Source: Cryptobacterium curtum DSM 15641 (GTDB lineage Bacteria > Actinomycetota > Coriobacteriia > Coriobacteriales > Eggerthellaceae). From it: a DNA stretch of 64,000 bases. Under the pieces are notes generated by a model, which was not told where the DNA came from, did no database searches, and saw only the letters and a program-made list of their open reading frames with translations. This document shows, piece by piece, positions 53,606 through 63,097 of this stretch (positions within the stretch are counted from its first letter, which is position 1; each line of letters opens with the position of its first letter). Made by a program: the position numbers and the translations under genes. The DNA lies in the NCBI RefSeq assembly GCF_000023845.1, contig NC_013170.1:1032501-1096500 (forward strand). The letters are read 5' to 3'.

Positions 53606-54724
53606 CTAATGCTGACGTTTCAGAAAGTCGGGAATGTAATCCTCGTCGGCAAAACGCCCGTTGGAGGCAGAGGTTGCAGCAGTTGACGAAGCCGAAGAAG
53701 TACCTGCACTCGTCGTTGCGGTTGGAGCAAAGAGGTCGCGCTGATAATTAAGCGACTGCTGGCCTTGATCAACCTTAAAACCCGTTGCAATAACGGTGAT
53801 GCGTACCTGGTCGCCCAGGGAATCATCAATAATCTGCCCGTAGATAATGCTTGCGTTTTCATCGGCACATGCTTCTACAATGCCTGCGGCCTCAGAAACC
53901 TCAGACAAAGTAAGATCGGGCGCGCCGGCAATAGAGAAGAGCACGCGCGAAGCGCCGGAAATACCAGCTTCGAGCAGACGGGAATTGGTCGCCTGCTGAG
54001 CAGCATCAAGGGCACGATTTTCGCCCGAAGCAATACCGATACCCATCATGGCACTACCGGCATCTTTCATAACCGAGCGAATGTCGGCAAAGTCAAGGTT
54101 GATAAGACCCGGAATCGTAATAAGGTCGGTAACACCCTGAATACCCTGACGCAGGGTATCGTCAGCGATGCGAAATGCATCGAGCATACTCGTTTTCTTT
54201 TCAACAATCTCAAGCAAACGATCGTTCGGGATAGCGATAAGGGTATCCACTTTTTGAGAAAGCAGATCAATACCTTGCTCCGCTTGGTTGCGACGCAAGC
54301 GACCCTCAAAGCTAAATGGCTTGGTAACAATGCCAACGGTCAGTGCCCCAATTTCCTCGCGAGCGATTTCGGCCACTACCGGCGCTGCACCAGTACCGGT
54401 GCCACCACCTTCGCCAGCGGTGACAAAAACCATATCGGCTTCAGCGAGTACATCGCGAATTTCTGATCGGCTTTCTTCGGCAGCTTGTGCCCCGACTTCA
54501 GGGTTGGCGCCAGCACCAAGACCGCGCGTAAGCTCTTCACCAATGTGAATGGTTTTGTCGGCCTGCGACATAAGCAACGCTTGATGGTCGGTGTTGATCG
54601 CAATAAACTCGACACCTCTGATGCCAGCTTCGACCATACGGTTAACGGCATTTGTACCGCCACCGCCAACGCCGACGACCTTGATGACTGCCAGATTGCT
54701 ATCGATTGACTTCGTATTCGGCAT
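53606..54724 (-). CDS. ftsZ: Cell division protein FtsZ
   Basis: FtsZ is the tubulin-like GTPase that forms the division ring. The 372-residue protein has [26 protein letters not shown], the tubulin signature [16 protein letters not shown] near residue 106, and [10 protein letters not shown]. It ends in the conserved C-terminal peptide [17 protein letters not shown] precedes the ATG at 54724, so the longer frame to 54760 is not preferred. A promoter is seen 70-97 bases upstream. ftsA is absent between ftsQ and ftsZ. Confidence 0.98.
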   Translation of the reverse strand: MPNTKSIDSNLAVIKVVGVGGGGTNAVNRMVEAGIRGVEFIAINTDHQALLMSQADKTIHIGEELTRGLGAGANPEVGAQAAEESRSEIRDVLAEADMVFVTAGEGGGTGTGAAPVVAEIAREEIGALTVGIVTKPFSFEGRLRRNQAEQGIDLLSQKVDTLIAIPNDRLLEIVEKKTSMLDAFRIADDTLRQGIQGVTDLITIPGLINLDFADIRSVMKDAGSAMMGIGIASGENRALDAAQQATNSRLLEAGISGASRVLFSIAGAPDLTLSEVSEAAGIVEACADENASIIYGQIIDDSLGDQVRITVIATGFKVDQGQQSLNYQRDLFAPTATTSAGTSSASSTAATSASNGRFADEDYIPDFLKRQH

Positions 54725-54793
54725 GGTGTCCTCCATGATGCGATGTGTGCCGCGCCGCAATCAGACGGCTTTTAAAGCACAGTAACTTATCGG

Positions 54794-54821
54794 ATTGTAC
54801 ACGATGAGTTTATGTTTGCAA
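54794..54821 (-). promoter_or_regulatory. Predicted ftsZ promoter
   Basis: On the minus strand TTGCAA (54821-54816), 16 bases, TACAAT (54799-54794). It lies in the 190-base gap between ftsQ and ftsZ, about 70 bases before the start codon. It would give ftsZ its own transcript within the cluster. Confidence 0.55.
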
Positions 54822-54914
54822 ACGCAAAGGGCTTGCTTGACCCCTTAAATGGCGCTGACGCACATATTTATTTCCTATTATTATATAGATAATTAAGCTC
54901 GATAGCACGGCGTA

Positions 54915-55991
54915 TTATGAAAGAGCGCGCCATGTGGGGCGTTCGGGAATACGCACATTGATATATGAAATTTTACCTTCGTGGTCTGCCATTAACTGCA
55001 AGCAAACACGTTCTTTATCGCGCGCATTATCGGCAGTGCCAAAGGCAATTTGAATACCATTATCCAACGTAAGCAAGGTATTAGCAGTATCAGTAGCTGA
55101 AACGGCCGTCACCTGCCCCACCAGATCTGTTGTCAAACTTGAAACAACCTTGAGTGCATTCGTAACACTTTCGTCGCTGCACTTTGCGCCAACTTCAGGC
55201 TTAACGCCATACGGCACATCAGTGATGCGCAGCGCGCTGGCTGCATCCGTATAAACTTGCGGACTTATTGAAGCTGCTTCAGCTGAATCTTTATCGGGAA
55301 TCATCATCAGCCAGGTGCCATCTGACGCGATTGCCCAGTCCTGTGTCCCCTGCGCACCAGAAGAAACCGCCACCACGGCAGCAATCGTCCGTTCGGTGAC
55401 GTTTAAGTTCAACGTGCTTGGAAACTGTCGGGTCACGCTCGCATGTTCAACCCACGCATTCGATTCGAGACGTGCAGCAATACCCGCAGTATCCACGCGC
55501 AGCAAGGTCGTACCAGACGGAACAGCCGCAAGATCGCTCACTTCTTTATCGGTAAGATGAGCGGCTCCATTCACATGAACTGATTCAATTGAGAAAATAC
55601 TAGACGAATATAAAAATACGCCGCCAACCGCAAGAAGCGCCACCAAAACAAGAGCGATAACAAGACGACGAACCCACGGACCAGCAACCTGAGCGGCCTG
55701 AGAAGATGATTGCGCTGTCGTGCGGCGACGCGGTGTCGTTGCGCCTAAATCCCCCAAGCGAACGGATGACATTTCTATCTGTCCGCCGCGCCCGGAGCGT
55801 GGCATTGACTGCGCCGAAGTAGAACTCGAACGACGGCGTGGATTTGTCTGCGGCATACTCAACCGACGTGACGATGCGCGAGTCGTGGGCGTTGATGTGG
55901 CAGAACGACTAGATGATCGCCGCGCATGTGGATGCGCGCTCGTGCGCGAGGCACCTGAAGAAGAGGATGTCCGACGTGAATCCGACGCCAT
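54915..55991 (-). CDS. ftsQ: Cell division protein FtsQ (DivIB)
   Basis: FtsQ is a bitopic division protein linking the ring to septal wall synthesis. The 358-residue protein has a ~110-residue Ser/Arg-rich cytoplasmic head, one membrane helix (WVRRLVIALVLVALLAVGGV, about 105-128), and the POTRA domain with its SIESVHVNGAAHLTDKEV start. LRVDTAGIAARLESNAWVEH and the FtsQ domain to the C-terminus follow. It lies between murC and ftsZ. The basic, serine-rich head is long but of a kind common in actinobacteria. The ribosome binding site is weak. Confidence 0.93.
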   Translation of the reverse strand: MASDSRRTSSSSGASRTSAHPHARRSSSRSATSTPTTRASSRRLSMPQTNPRRRSSSTSAQSMPRSGRGGQIEMSSVRLGDLGATTPRRRTTAQSSSQAAQVAGPWVRRLVIALVLVALLAVGGVFLYSSSIFSIESVHVNGAAHLTDKEVSDLAAVPSGTTLLRVDTAGIAARLESNAWVEHASVTRQFPSTLNLNVTERTIAAVVAVSSGAQGTQDWAIASDGTWLMMIPDKDSAEAASISPQVYTDAASALRITDVPYGVKPEVGAKCSDESVTNALKVVSSLTTDLVGQVTAVSATDTANTLLTLDNGIQIAFGTADNARDKERVCLQLMADHEGKISYINVRIPERPTWRALS

Positions 55992-56038
55992 GACTTAACC
56001 CACACTGTTTCGCATTGTTGCAATCATCATGCGCTGCA

Positions 56039-57454
56039 CTACACTGCCCCACCAGCACGTGCCTTGAGAGCAGCAAGTAACTCCGGACCCACTGCTGTCA
56101 CATCGCCAGCACCCATGGTCAGCACAAGATCGCCCGCCTCGACCATATCAAGCAGCGAAGAGACCGTATCGAGTCGATGGGGAATGTACACAAGCGCTGG
56201 GTGGGACGAAGAATCTTTGAGAACGTCAAGAAACGTTTTGCCATTAACACCAGGAACAGGAGTCTCTCCGGCGGGATACACATCCATGAATGCCGCTGTA
56301 TCAGCTTCATCAAATGCGTGCGCGAATTCACTTCGCAGCACATCGGTAAATAAGCCAACACGCGAGTAGCGATGCGGCTGAAACAACACGTGTACCCGTT
56401 TGAAATCGAGCTTCTTCGCCGCCGCGATGGTTGCCGCAATTTCAGTCGGATGATGCGCATAATCATCAACAATCGTGACGCCATCTGCTTCGCCCACTAA
56501 ATCAAACCGACGACGCACGCCGGCAAAATTCGAAAGCGAGCGCGCAACATCCTGCGCATCTTCGCCAATACCCCAAAGCAACGTTAGAGTGCCGGCAGCA
56601 TTCAATACATTATGCCGACCGGGGTTTTGCTTAACTGATCCTTCAACAAGCGTGCCATCAGGAAGTTTAAGCGTAAAGGTGCTCCCCACACCCGCTGGCG
56701 CCCACGATTCAATGTGCGCATCAGCGCCCTCGGCACTACCGTACGTAACCATACGCTTACCCGTCGAGGCAGCGAGAGAAACAAGTACCTCATCATCGGC
56801 ACAGACAACAAGTAATCCATCATCAGGCACTTGCGACATAAACTCAGTAAACTTGGCATGAATCTCTTCGAGATCGTTGTAATGGTCGAGATGATCAGCT
56901 TCTACATTAGTCACAAGCACCGCATACGGATCGAGATAGGTAAAGCTTTTATCCGATTCATCAGCTTCGACCACGTAATAGGCACCCTCGCCCGAATGAG
57001 CATTCGTGTGATAAGCGCGCACAATGCCACCAATGAGAAACGTTGGATCGGCACCGATACCATCGAGTGCTGAAGCAACCATTGACGAGGTGGTCGTTTT
57101 GCCATGAGTGCCAGCTATGGCGATGGTCTTCTTACCAACACCAAGTTGTGCAAGCATTCGAGCCCGATGCCAAATAGGAAGATTACGTGCCTTCGCTGCA
57201 ATAAGTTCAGGATTGTTATCAAGAATAGCCGTTGACGTAACAACCACATCAGGGGCTGGGTTGTCAGGAATATTTTCGGCCGCCTGGCCGATAAAAATCT
57301 CAACGCCAACCTCGCGCAGCTGCTGGGTATAGCGGCTTTCACGCAAGTCAGAGCCGGAAACTACCATTCCCTGATCGTGCGCAACGCGGGCAATACCACT
57401 CATGCCAACGCCACCAACACCAATAAAGTGCACCCGTTCAATTTGCTGCGCCAT
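56039..57454 (-). CDS. murC: UDP-N-acetylmuramate--L-alanine ligase
   Basis: MurC adds L-alanine to UDP-MurNAc. The 471-residue protein has VHFIGVGGVGMSGIARV, IAGTHGKTTTSSMV (P-loop), the metal-site glutamate in VVEADESDKSFTYL, VTNVEADHLDHY, GVRRRFDLVGE, IVDDYAHHPTEIAATI and VLFQPHRYSRVG. It is intact and of normal length. AAGGG precedes the ATG. Confidence 0.97.
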   Translation of the reverse strand: MAQQIERVHFIGVGGVGMSGIARVAHDQGMVVSGSDLRESRYTQQLREVGVEIFIGQAAENIPDNPAPDVVVTSTAILDNNPELIAAKARNLPIWHRARMLAQLGVGKKTIAIAGTHGKTTTSSMVASALDGIGADPTFLIGGIVRAYHTNAHSGEGAYYVVEADESDKSFTYLDPYAVLVTNVEADHLDHYNDLEEIHAKFTEFMSQVPDDGLLVVCADDEVLVSLAASTGKRMVTYGSAEGADAHIESWAPAGVGSTFTLKLPDGTLVEGSVKQNPGRHNVLNAAGTLTLLWGIGEDAQDVARSLSNFAGVRRRFDLVGEADGVTIVDDYAHHPTEIAATIAAAKKLDFKRVHVLFQPHRYSRVGLFTDVLRSEFAHAFDEADTAAFMDVYPAGETPVPGVNGKTFLDVLKDSSSHPALVYIPHRLDTVSSLLDMVEAGDLVLTMGAGDVTAVGPELLAALKARAGGAV

Positions 57455-57503
57455 GGATGGACCCTTCCGCCATTCTGCCTTACCAGCAGATTATTGTAGA
57501 GCC

Positions 57504-58604
57504 CTACCTCGCGCTGGCCGCGTCAATCACAACATCTGCCAATTTTGCTGCCGCATCACGTGTCTCAAATTGAGCCGCTGCATGGCTCATTGAACGGCGT
57601 GTTTCCTGGGAAGAGACAAGTTCAATTAACAGTTTACTAAATGCAGGAGTTTCAACTGATGCGTCATCAATAGTGAATGCAGCACCGGCTTCAACAAAAG
57701 CACGTGCGTTTTGTGTCTGATGGTCTGCCGTTGCATAGGGAAACGGCACCAGTAAAGCAGGCAGACGCAGAGCTGATATTTCAGCGAGCGAGGTAGCCCC
57801 TGCGCGCGAAAGGACACAATCACTTGCAGCAAGCACCGCTCCCATACGATCTTCGTATCCAACAACACGCCACCGAGCGCGTTCGTCAGCCGTCAGAGCG
57901 AGAGCCTCTTCAACAGTATCTTTTTCTTTGGGGCCCGTTATATGATATACGTATACATTATCCTGAACGAGTAGAGCTTGCTTACAGGCAACCACCGCCG
58001 TATTGATATGGCGTGCACCAAGACTTCCCCCGAATACCGTCAGCATAACGGCATCGTTGGGAATATTCGTATAAGAACGTCCTTCAGCACGCGTGGTCTC
58101 ACATATGGAACGACGCACCGGATTGCCCGTAATAACTGGTTTACAGGTATCTGGCAGAGCGGATGCAGCCGCCGCATACGTAAGAGCAACCTGCGCAGCA
58201 CTCTTTGCAAGATATTTATTGGCAAGACCCATAACCGAGTTCTGCTCGTGCACCACAAGCGGAATAGAACCTTTTGCTGCTGCCCGACCAACAGGAATGC
58301 ATACATAGCCCCCAAAGCACACGACCGCATCGGGTTTGATATCTGCAAACCACTGTTGTGCTTTCTTGGTTGATCGTGCGATAAGACGCAGCGCGTGAAA
58401 AATTGTCTGTGGATGATTGCGATTAAAACCGGCCGCTTCAAAGGGTACAAACTCGAGTCCTGCCTGTGGCGCAAGACGTGCTTCAATACCATCGGGCGTT
58501 CCCGCAAAACGTACAGTATGTCCTCGGGCAATCAGTTCTTCAGCAAGCGCAAGAGCAGGATTGATGTGCCCAGCCGTTCCACCACCTGATACGACGATAT
58601 TCAT
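57504..58604 (-). CDS. murG: UDP-N-acetylglucosamine--undecaprenyl-pyrophosphoryl-MurNAc-pentapeptide transferase MurG
   Basis: MurG forms lipid II at the inner face of the membrane. The 366-residue protein has VVSGGGTAGHINPALALAEE, FVPFEAAGFNRNHP, VVCFGGYVCIPVGRAA, HEQNSVMGLANKYLAK, VTGNPVRRSI-like ITGNPVRRSI, VFGGSLGARHIN, SRAGATSLAEISAL and PFPYATADHQTQNA. It is complete. GGAGGAG precedes the ATG, and the start overlaps the ftsW stop by 4 bases. Confidence 0.97.
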   Translation of the reverse strand: MNIVVSGGGTAGHINPALALAEELIARGHTVRFAGTPDGIEARLAPQAGLEFVPFEAAGFNRNHPQTIFHALRLIARSTKKAQQWFADIKPDAVVCFGGYVCIPVGRAAAKGSIPLVVHEQNSVMGLANKYLAKSAAQVALTYAAAASALPDTCKPVITGNPVRRSICETTRAEGRSYTNIPNDAVMLTVFGGSLGARHINTAVVACKQALLVQDNVYVYHITGPKEKDTVEEALALTADERARWRVVGYEDRMGAVLAASDCVLSRAGATSLAEISALRLPALLVPFPYATADHQTQNARAFVEAGAAFTIDDASVETPAFSKLLIELVSSQETRRSMSHAAAQFETRDAAAKLADVVIDAASAR

Positions 58605-60421
58605 CTGCTCCTCCTTGTGCCATCTTCATTGCGTGTACTGCGCGTCGCGCGCGTGTTGTTCCCCTGCTTTGTGCGCGACTTTGAGCGCGCGGTGTTTTGC
58701 TTTGCACGCGTAGCCGTGCTTTGGGTAGAACTACGACGTGCCGTGTTGCTAGTTGTGTTGCTGCGTCGCTTCGTGTTGTTGCTCGTGTTGTTCGTGCTAC
58801 TGCGACGCGTCGTGCGGTTGCCCGTGTTACTACGCCGCGTTGTATCGTTATCGGTATTACCGCGCCGTGAGGCATTACTACGTGCGCGGTTGTTTCTGCC
58901 TTGTTCACTTGAGTTACGAGAGGTACGTCGACTGCGCGAAGTATTCTTGTTGCCCTGCGAGGCTCGAGAGGTCGAGGTACGAGAGCTATTTTTGCTGCTC
59001 TGTGAGTCGCGCGAGTCATTCTTCTGACTGCGCGTAGTATGCGCAGAGCCATTTCCGCGTAGGAGGCTTCTACTTCCCCGTGTAGAAGCAGTGCGTACTG
59101 TTCGTGCGCTGGTTTTTGCGTTGTCTTTATCACCACGTGAGACACTATCGCTTTGTGTAGCGCGTGATGTTTCGTTGCTGCGCACCAGCCGAAGATCTTC
59201 GCGCCGCTGCTGATACAGGCGCGCGTCGCCCCCAGATGAAAACGACACTGACAAAATCATACCAAGCAGCAAAAACGACCCGATAAGCGATGAACCACCC
59301 GATGACACAAAAGGCAAGGGCTTGCCAGTAATAGGCAGCAAGCCGATGACACATCCAATATTGAGAAACGCCTGAAAAACGAGCATTGCCGTGCAGCCAC
59401 CAGCAATCATCGAACCAAATAGGTCGGGGGCATTGCGTGCCACCTTCAAACCGGCATACGCAATAGCCACAAACAACCCGAGGACAATAAGTGCGCCGAT
59501 AAGCCCTAATTCTTCACCAATAATGGCAAAAATAAAATCGGTTTCGGCTTCGGGTAAATAGAGGTATTTCTCAACCGAATTGCCAAGCCCAACGCCAAAA
59601 AGCCCGCCTTCGCCAAAGGCATAGAAGGAATGGATGAGCTGGTATCCAGTTCCATAGGGGTCAGCATAGGGGTTGAGAAAATTGAGCACGCGACTTGCTC
59701 GGTATCCAGCAAACGCGATAGCAATAGCACCAAATACAGCCACCAATCCAATAGCAGCAAGAATAAGGCGTACTGACACGCCCGCAAGCCACAGCACGGC
59801 CACGATACCAACCAGACAAATCATCGTGGTACCGAGGTCAGATTGGGCTTTAAATAGAATGGCAAGCGGTATAAGAACCAGAAGGGCAACCCGCACAGTA
59901 AGGGCAGTGACGCCGGATATCTCACCGGCACGCCATTGATACATAATGCGCGCCATCATGAGAATAAAAGCAACTTTTGCTAGCTCAGACGGTTGAAAGC
60001 GAATGGGTCCAATCGCAAGCCAGCGCTGTGCACCCAGTGCGGCAGTACCAATGATGGCCGTTAAAAGAATAAGCACAATCGAAAGTACCCAGACAACGGT
60101 GAGCAGCGATCCCAACCATTTCTGATACGGAATAACACCGGCAATAACAACGCATATCACGATGCCAAAGAATGCATACATCGCTTGACGCTCGAGATAA
60201 CTCGTTGGGCGCATGCCATTATCGATAGCCTGCACCATCGACGAAGAGAACACCATAACGAGCCCAATAGCAAGCAGGGCAGCTGTCGATACAATCAAAA
60301 TGACGCGCGGCATCACTACCGCACGCGGGCCGGACAACGGTGCAGAGAACAGCTCTGCCAGTCGCGCGGCAAAGCCACCGCCAGATTGGTTGGATGATGT
60401 GTCTTTCTGCTGCCGGTTCAT
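58601..60421 (-). CDS. ftsW: Lipid II polymerase FtsW (SEDS family) with very long basic tail
   Basis: FtsW polymerises peptidoglycan at the septum. The first ~400 residues are a normal SEDS protein with about ten membrane helices: VFSSSMVQAIDNG, RFQPSELAKVAFILMMAR, FKAQSDLGTTMICLVGI and the PITGKPLPFVSSGGSS motif near the end. The remaining ~200 residues are a Ser/Thr/Arg/Asn-rich, strongly basic, low-complexity tail with repeated RRS and RRSNT words. Usual length is 380-420 (or 500 in some actinobacteria), against 606 here. The start overlaps the murD stop by one base (TAATG) and the end overlaps murG. Confidence 0.95.
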   Translation of the reverse strand: MNRQQKDTSSNQSGGGFAARLAELFSAPLSGPRAVVMPRVILIVSTAALLAIGLVMVFSSSMVQAIDNGMRPTSYLERQAMYAFFGIVICVVIAGVIPYQKWLGSLLTVVWVLSIVLILLTAIIGTAALGAQRWLAIGPIRFQPSELAKVAFILMMARIMYQWRAGEISGVTALTVRVALLVLIPLAILFKAQSDLGTTMICLVGIVAVLWLAGVSVRLILAAIGLVAVFGAIAIAFAGYRASRVLNFLNPYADPYGTGYQLIHSFYAFGEGGLFGVGLGNSVEKYLYLPEAETDFIFAIIGEELGLIGALIVLGLFVAIAYAGLKVARNAPDLFGSMIAGGCTAMLVFQAFLNIGCVIGLLPITGKPLPFVSSGGSSLIGSFLLLGMILSVSFSSGGDARLYQQRREDLRLVRSNETSRATQSDSVSRGDKDNAKTSARTVRTASTRGSRSLLRGNGSAHTTRSQKNDSRDSQSSKNSSRTSTSRASQGNKNTSRSRRTSRNSSEQGRNNRARSNASRRGNTDNDTTRRSNTGNRTTRRSSTNNTSNNTKRRSNTTSNTARRSSTQSTATRAKQNTARSKSRTKQGNNTRATRSTRNEDGTRRSR

Positions 60422-62046
60422 TACAGGGTGTCCTCAGCGGATTCCTGAGCAACTCGGTTGACAGCTGAAGCCTGAGTTGGCTGATTTTTAGCTGATATAT
60501 GCGCGGACTGATTCTCAACTGATTCATGCACAGCCGGCGCGTCAGCTGATACCTGTGCAACATGATCCTTGGCTGATGCCTGCGCGCGCTCGGCAACAAG
60601 CGCCTTAAATACATCGCCGCGATGCTCATAGGACGTAAATTCATCAAACGAAGCACACGCAGGCGAAAGAAGCACAATGTCATCGGCATGTGCGATATCA
60701 AGCGCCGCATCGAGCGCATCAGCTAAATGAGCAGCACGCACAACAGGAAGAGGGGCATCCGCAAAAGCGCGAGCAAACCGCTCTCCAGCAGCTCCAAAGC
60801 ACACCACCGTCTTGCAATGACGGCATGCCTCTTGTACGAGCACCGTTAAATCGGTGAACTTATCAGAGCCACCCAACAGCACGATAGGACGACGCGGTGA
60901 AAATGCCGCTAACGCCTTCAGAGTTGCATCAACATTGGTCGCTTTCGAATCGTCGTAGCACGTCACACCCCGTATTGTTCCACAGGCCTCAAGGCGATGT
61001 GAAAGGGCGGTAAACGTAGTAAGTCCGCGCGTAATAGCATCATCAGAAGCACCAACTGCAATACAGGCAGTGGCAGCCGCCAAAGCATTACTCACGTTAT
61101 GTTCACCGGGAATCAGCAGATCATCAGCCCGACAAAGGCGATGCTGCTCTTTGGCAAGCGCTACTGTTAGCCATCGATCAGAGCCCTCAATAAAGGCGGC
61201 GTTTTCACTTCCACAGATCGTGCGCATATCCCCCGCAAGACCAGCTGCCGTACCAACTGGTATATATGCGAAGCCGCATTGCTCGGTAGCATGCGCAAGT
61301 GTACGCACCCGTGCACGCACTGTTTCATCGACGGCATTGAGTACTGCAAGGGCACCAGGAGTCTGATTGAGATTCGCAAGAATGCGAAACTTCGCGGCAA
61401 CATAGTTTTCGTGGGTTTGATGCCACGTAAGATGATCAGGAGTGATGTTAAGTATAACGGCCACATTCGGCGCAAAATGAATGGTGCTTGCCAACTGATA
61501 CGACGAAACCTCAGCCACATACACATCGGTATCGTGCGCCATAACAGCTGCAAGACACGTGTCGCCGATATTGCCAACCGCACGAGCGCGCATACCCGCT
61601 TGCTGCAAAATGTGCGCCGTCAGTGCTGTTGTCGTAGTCTTCCCATTCGTGCCAGTAATGGCAATCCACCGAGAATCACGATCGCTTTCGCGCCAGGCAA
61701 ATTCCACTTCGCTCATAATCTCGCGCGATGCAGCCCGCGCACTCACATAGAGCTCGGAAAATTCCGAAATACCTGGCGAAGCAATGCACACGTCGAAAGA
61801 GCCTTCTACGCGACTATCGTCAAAGGTCACATGAGCGCCGCGTTGCTCGCAATCGTGGGCAAACGCCAGTGCTTCTTTTGTGCGTGCACCGGCGGCAATA
61901 CGCACGGAATCGACCCGTTTACCCAGAAGAGACAGACAATAATGCGCTGCAATGCGCCCGCTTTTGCCCAGCCCCAAAATAAGCACGCGACCCCAGCATG
62001 CTGGAGCCTGCTTCGTTGTAGGAATAATCGTCGCATCCGCTGCCAT
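60421..62046 (-). CDS. murD: UDP-N-acetylmuramoylalanine--D-glutamate ligase with C-terminal 9-residue repeats
   Basis: MurD adds D-glutamate. The Mur ligase part (about residues 15-487) has GLGKSGRIAAHYCL, WIAITGTNGKTTTTAL (P-loop), VAEVSSYQLAST, LNITPDHLTWHQTHENY, LSHRLEACGTIRGVTCYDDSKATNVDAT and VLLSPACASFDEFTSYEHRG. The normal C-terminus is reached at FKALVAE. The last 53 residues are six degenerate 9-residue units (QASAKDHVA, QVSADAPAV, HESVENQSA, HISAKNQPT, QASAVNRVA, QESAEDTL). The enzyme is otherwise complete. Its stop overlaps the ftsW start. Confidence 0.95.
   Translation of the reverse strand: MAADATIIPTTKQAPACWGRVLILGLGKSGRIAAHYCLSLLGKRVDSVRIAAGARTKEALAFAHDCEQRGAHVTFDDSRVEGSFDVCIASPGISEFSELYVSARAASREIMSEVEFAWRESDRDSRWIAITGTNGKTTTTALTAHILQQAGMRARAVGNIGDTCLAAVMAHDTDVYVAEVSSYQLASTIHFAPNVAVILNITPDHLTWHQTHENYVAAKFRILANLNQTPGALAVLNAVDETVRARVRTLAHATEQCGFAYIPVGTAAGLAGDMRTICGSENAAFIEGSDRWLTVALAKEQHRLCRADDLLIPGEHNVSNALAAATACIAVGASDDAITRGLTTFTALSHRLEACGTIRGVTCYDDSKATNVDATLKALAAFSPRRPIVLLGGSDKFTDLTVLVQEACRHCKTVVCFGAAGERFARAFADAPLPVVRAAHLADALDAALDIAHADDIVLLSPACASFDEFTSYEHRGDVFKALVAERAQASAKDHVAQVSADAPAVHESVENQSAHISAKNQPTQASAVNRVAQESAEDTL
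60424..60582 (-). repeat. In-frame 27-bp tandem repeat at the 3' end of murD
   Basis: Six consecutive 27-base units encode the 9-residue repeats at the MurD C-terminus, with a common pattern of AGCTGAT/AACTGAT words. The period is exact over 159 bases up to the stop codon. Identity between units is moderate. Confidence 0.8.
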
Positions 62047-62049
62047 AAA

Positions 62050-63096
62050 CTATCCCGCCATCACAAGAGTTTCAATGAAGTACAGGAAAAAGCCAATGGC
62101 AGCTAGTGTGCCGGAAATGATCCAAAAGCGAATGACAACCTTCACTTCGCTCCAGCCCTTCTTTTCGAAGTGATGGTGCAAAGGTGCCATCAAGAACAAG
62201 CGCTTCTTTGTCCGCTTGTAATGAATAACCTGCAGCATGACTGAAATTGCCTCAGCAACAAACAGCCCACCAATAATCAAGGAAACGACTTCGGTCTTCG
62301 TAACGACCGCTAAGCAACCAAGTGCGGTTCCCAGTGCAAGCGAGCCAGTGTCGCCCATAAAGATATCGGCAGGATACGCGTTGAACCAGAGAAAACCGAT
62401 GCAGGCACCAACAAGTGCGCCAGCGAATACCGCCACATCAAGCATGTCAGAACGATACGCAATGGCAGCCATAACCATCATGACAACCATAACTGTACCA
62501 GCGGCGAGCCCATCGAGTCCGTCGGTCAAGTTGACTGCATTACTCATTCCAGCAAGAAGCACGACCACAAAGATAAGGTAAAGCCACGGGATCGAAATAC
62601 CACCAGCCAATGGCACTACCGTCGTTACCACGCCTAAATCGATACGAGCAATAAACGGTATTGATACAACCGGTTCGATGCCAAGTACATTGACAGCTGC
62701 CAGACAAAAGGCAATGGCTATCGCAAACTGCCCAATGAGTTTTGCCTTAGGGGTCAACCCAAGTGAGCGATGCATAACAACCTTTGAAGCGTCGTCAAGA
62801 AGACCAAGTGCCCCCGTTGCCAACGTCGCCACAAGTAAAAGCCATTGCGCGGGTGACCCTTGTCCAAGAATCAGCGCAGCGACCACCAAGCCCACAAGCA
62901 TAATGACACCACCCATAGTAGGTGTCCCCTGCTTAACCAGGTGCGTTTGTGGGCCGTCGTCACGGACCTGCTGTCCAATATGATCGCGACGCAACAGCCG
63001 AATGAATGCCGGTGTTAATACCATCACAACCGCGGCGGCAATGATAACGGCCAGAAGTAAAATGGCACTTGGATACGACGAAAAGAATGGGAACAT
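62050..63096 (-). CDS. mraY: Phospho-N-acetylmuramoyl-pentapeptide-transferase
   Basis: MraY transfers phospho-MurNAc-pentapeptide to undecaprenyl phosphate, forming lipid I. The 348-residue protein is a ten-helix membrane enzyme with QQVRDDGPQTHLVKQGTPTMGGV near residue 40, LLDDASKV, SNAVNLTDGLDGLAAG, FLWFNAYPADIFMGDTGSLALG and a final PLHHHFEKKGWSEVKVVIRFW. It is intact. It lies one base after the murF stop and 3 bases before murD, so the three are coupled. Confidence 0.98.
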   Translation of the reverse strand: MFPFFSSYPSAILLLAVIIAAAVVMVLTPAFIRLLRRDHIGQQVRDDGPQTHLVKQGTPTMGGVIMLVGLVVAALILGQGSPAQWLLLVATLATGALGLLDDASKVVMHRSLGLTPKAKLIGQFAIAIAFCLAAVNVLGIEPVVSIPFIARIDLGVVTTVVPLAGGISIPWLYLIFVVVLLAGMSNAVNLTDGLDGLAAGTVMVVMMVMAAIAYRSDMLDVAVFAGALVGACIGFLWFNAYPADIFMGDTGSLALGTALGCLAVVTKTEVVSLIIGGLFVAEAISVMLQVIHYKRTKKRLFLMAPLHHHFEKKGWSEVKVVIRFWIISGTLAAIGFFLYFIETLVMAG

Positions 63097-63097
63097 A

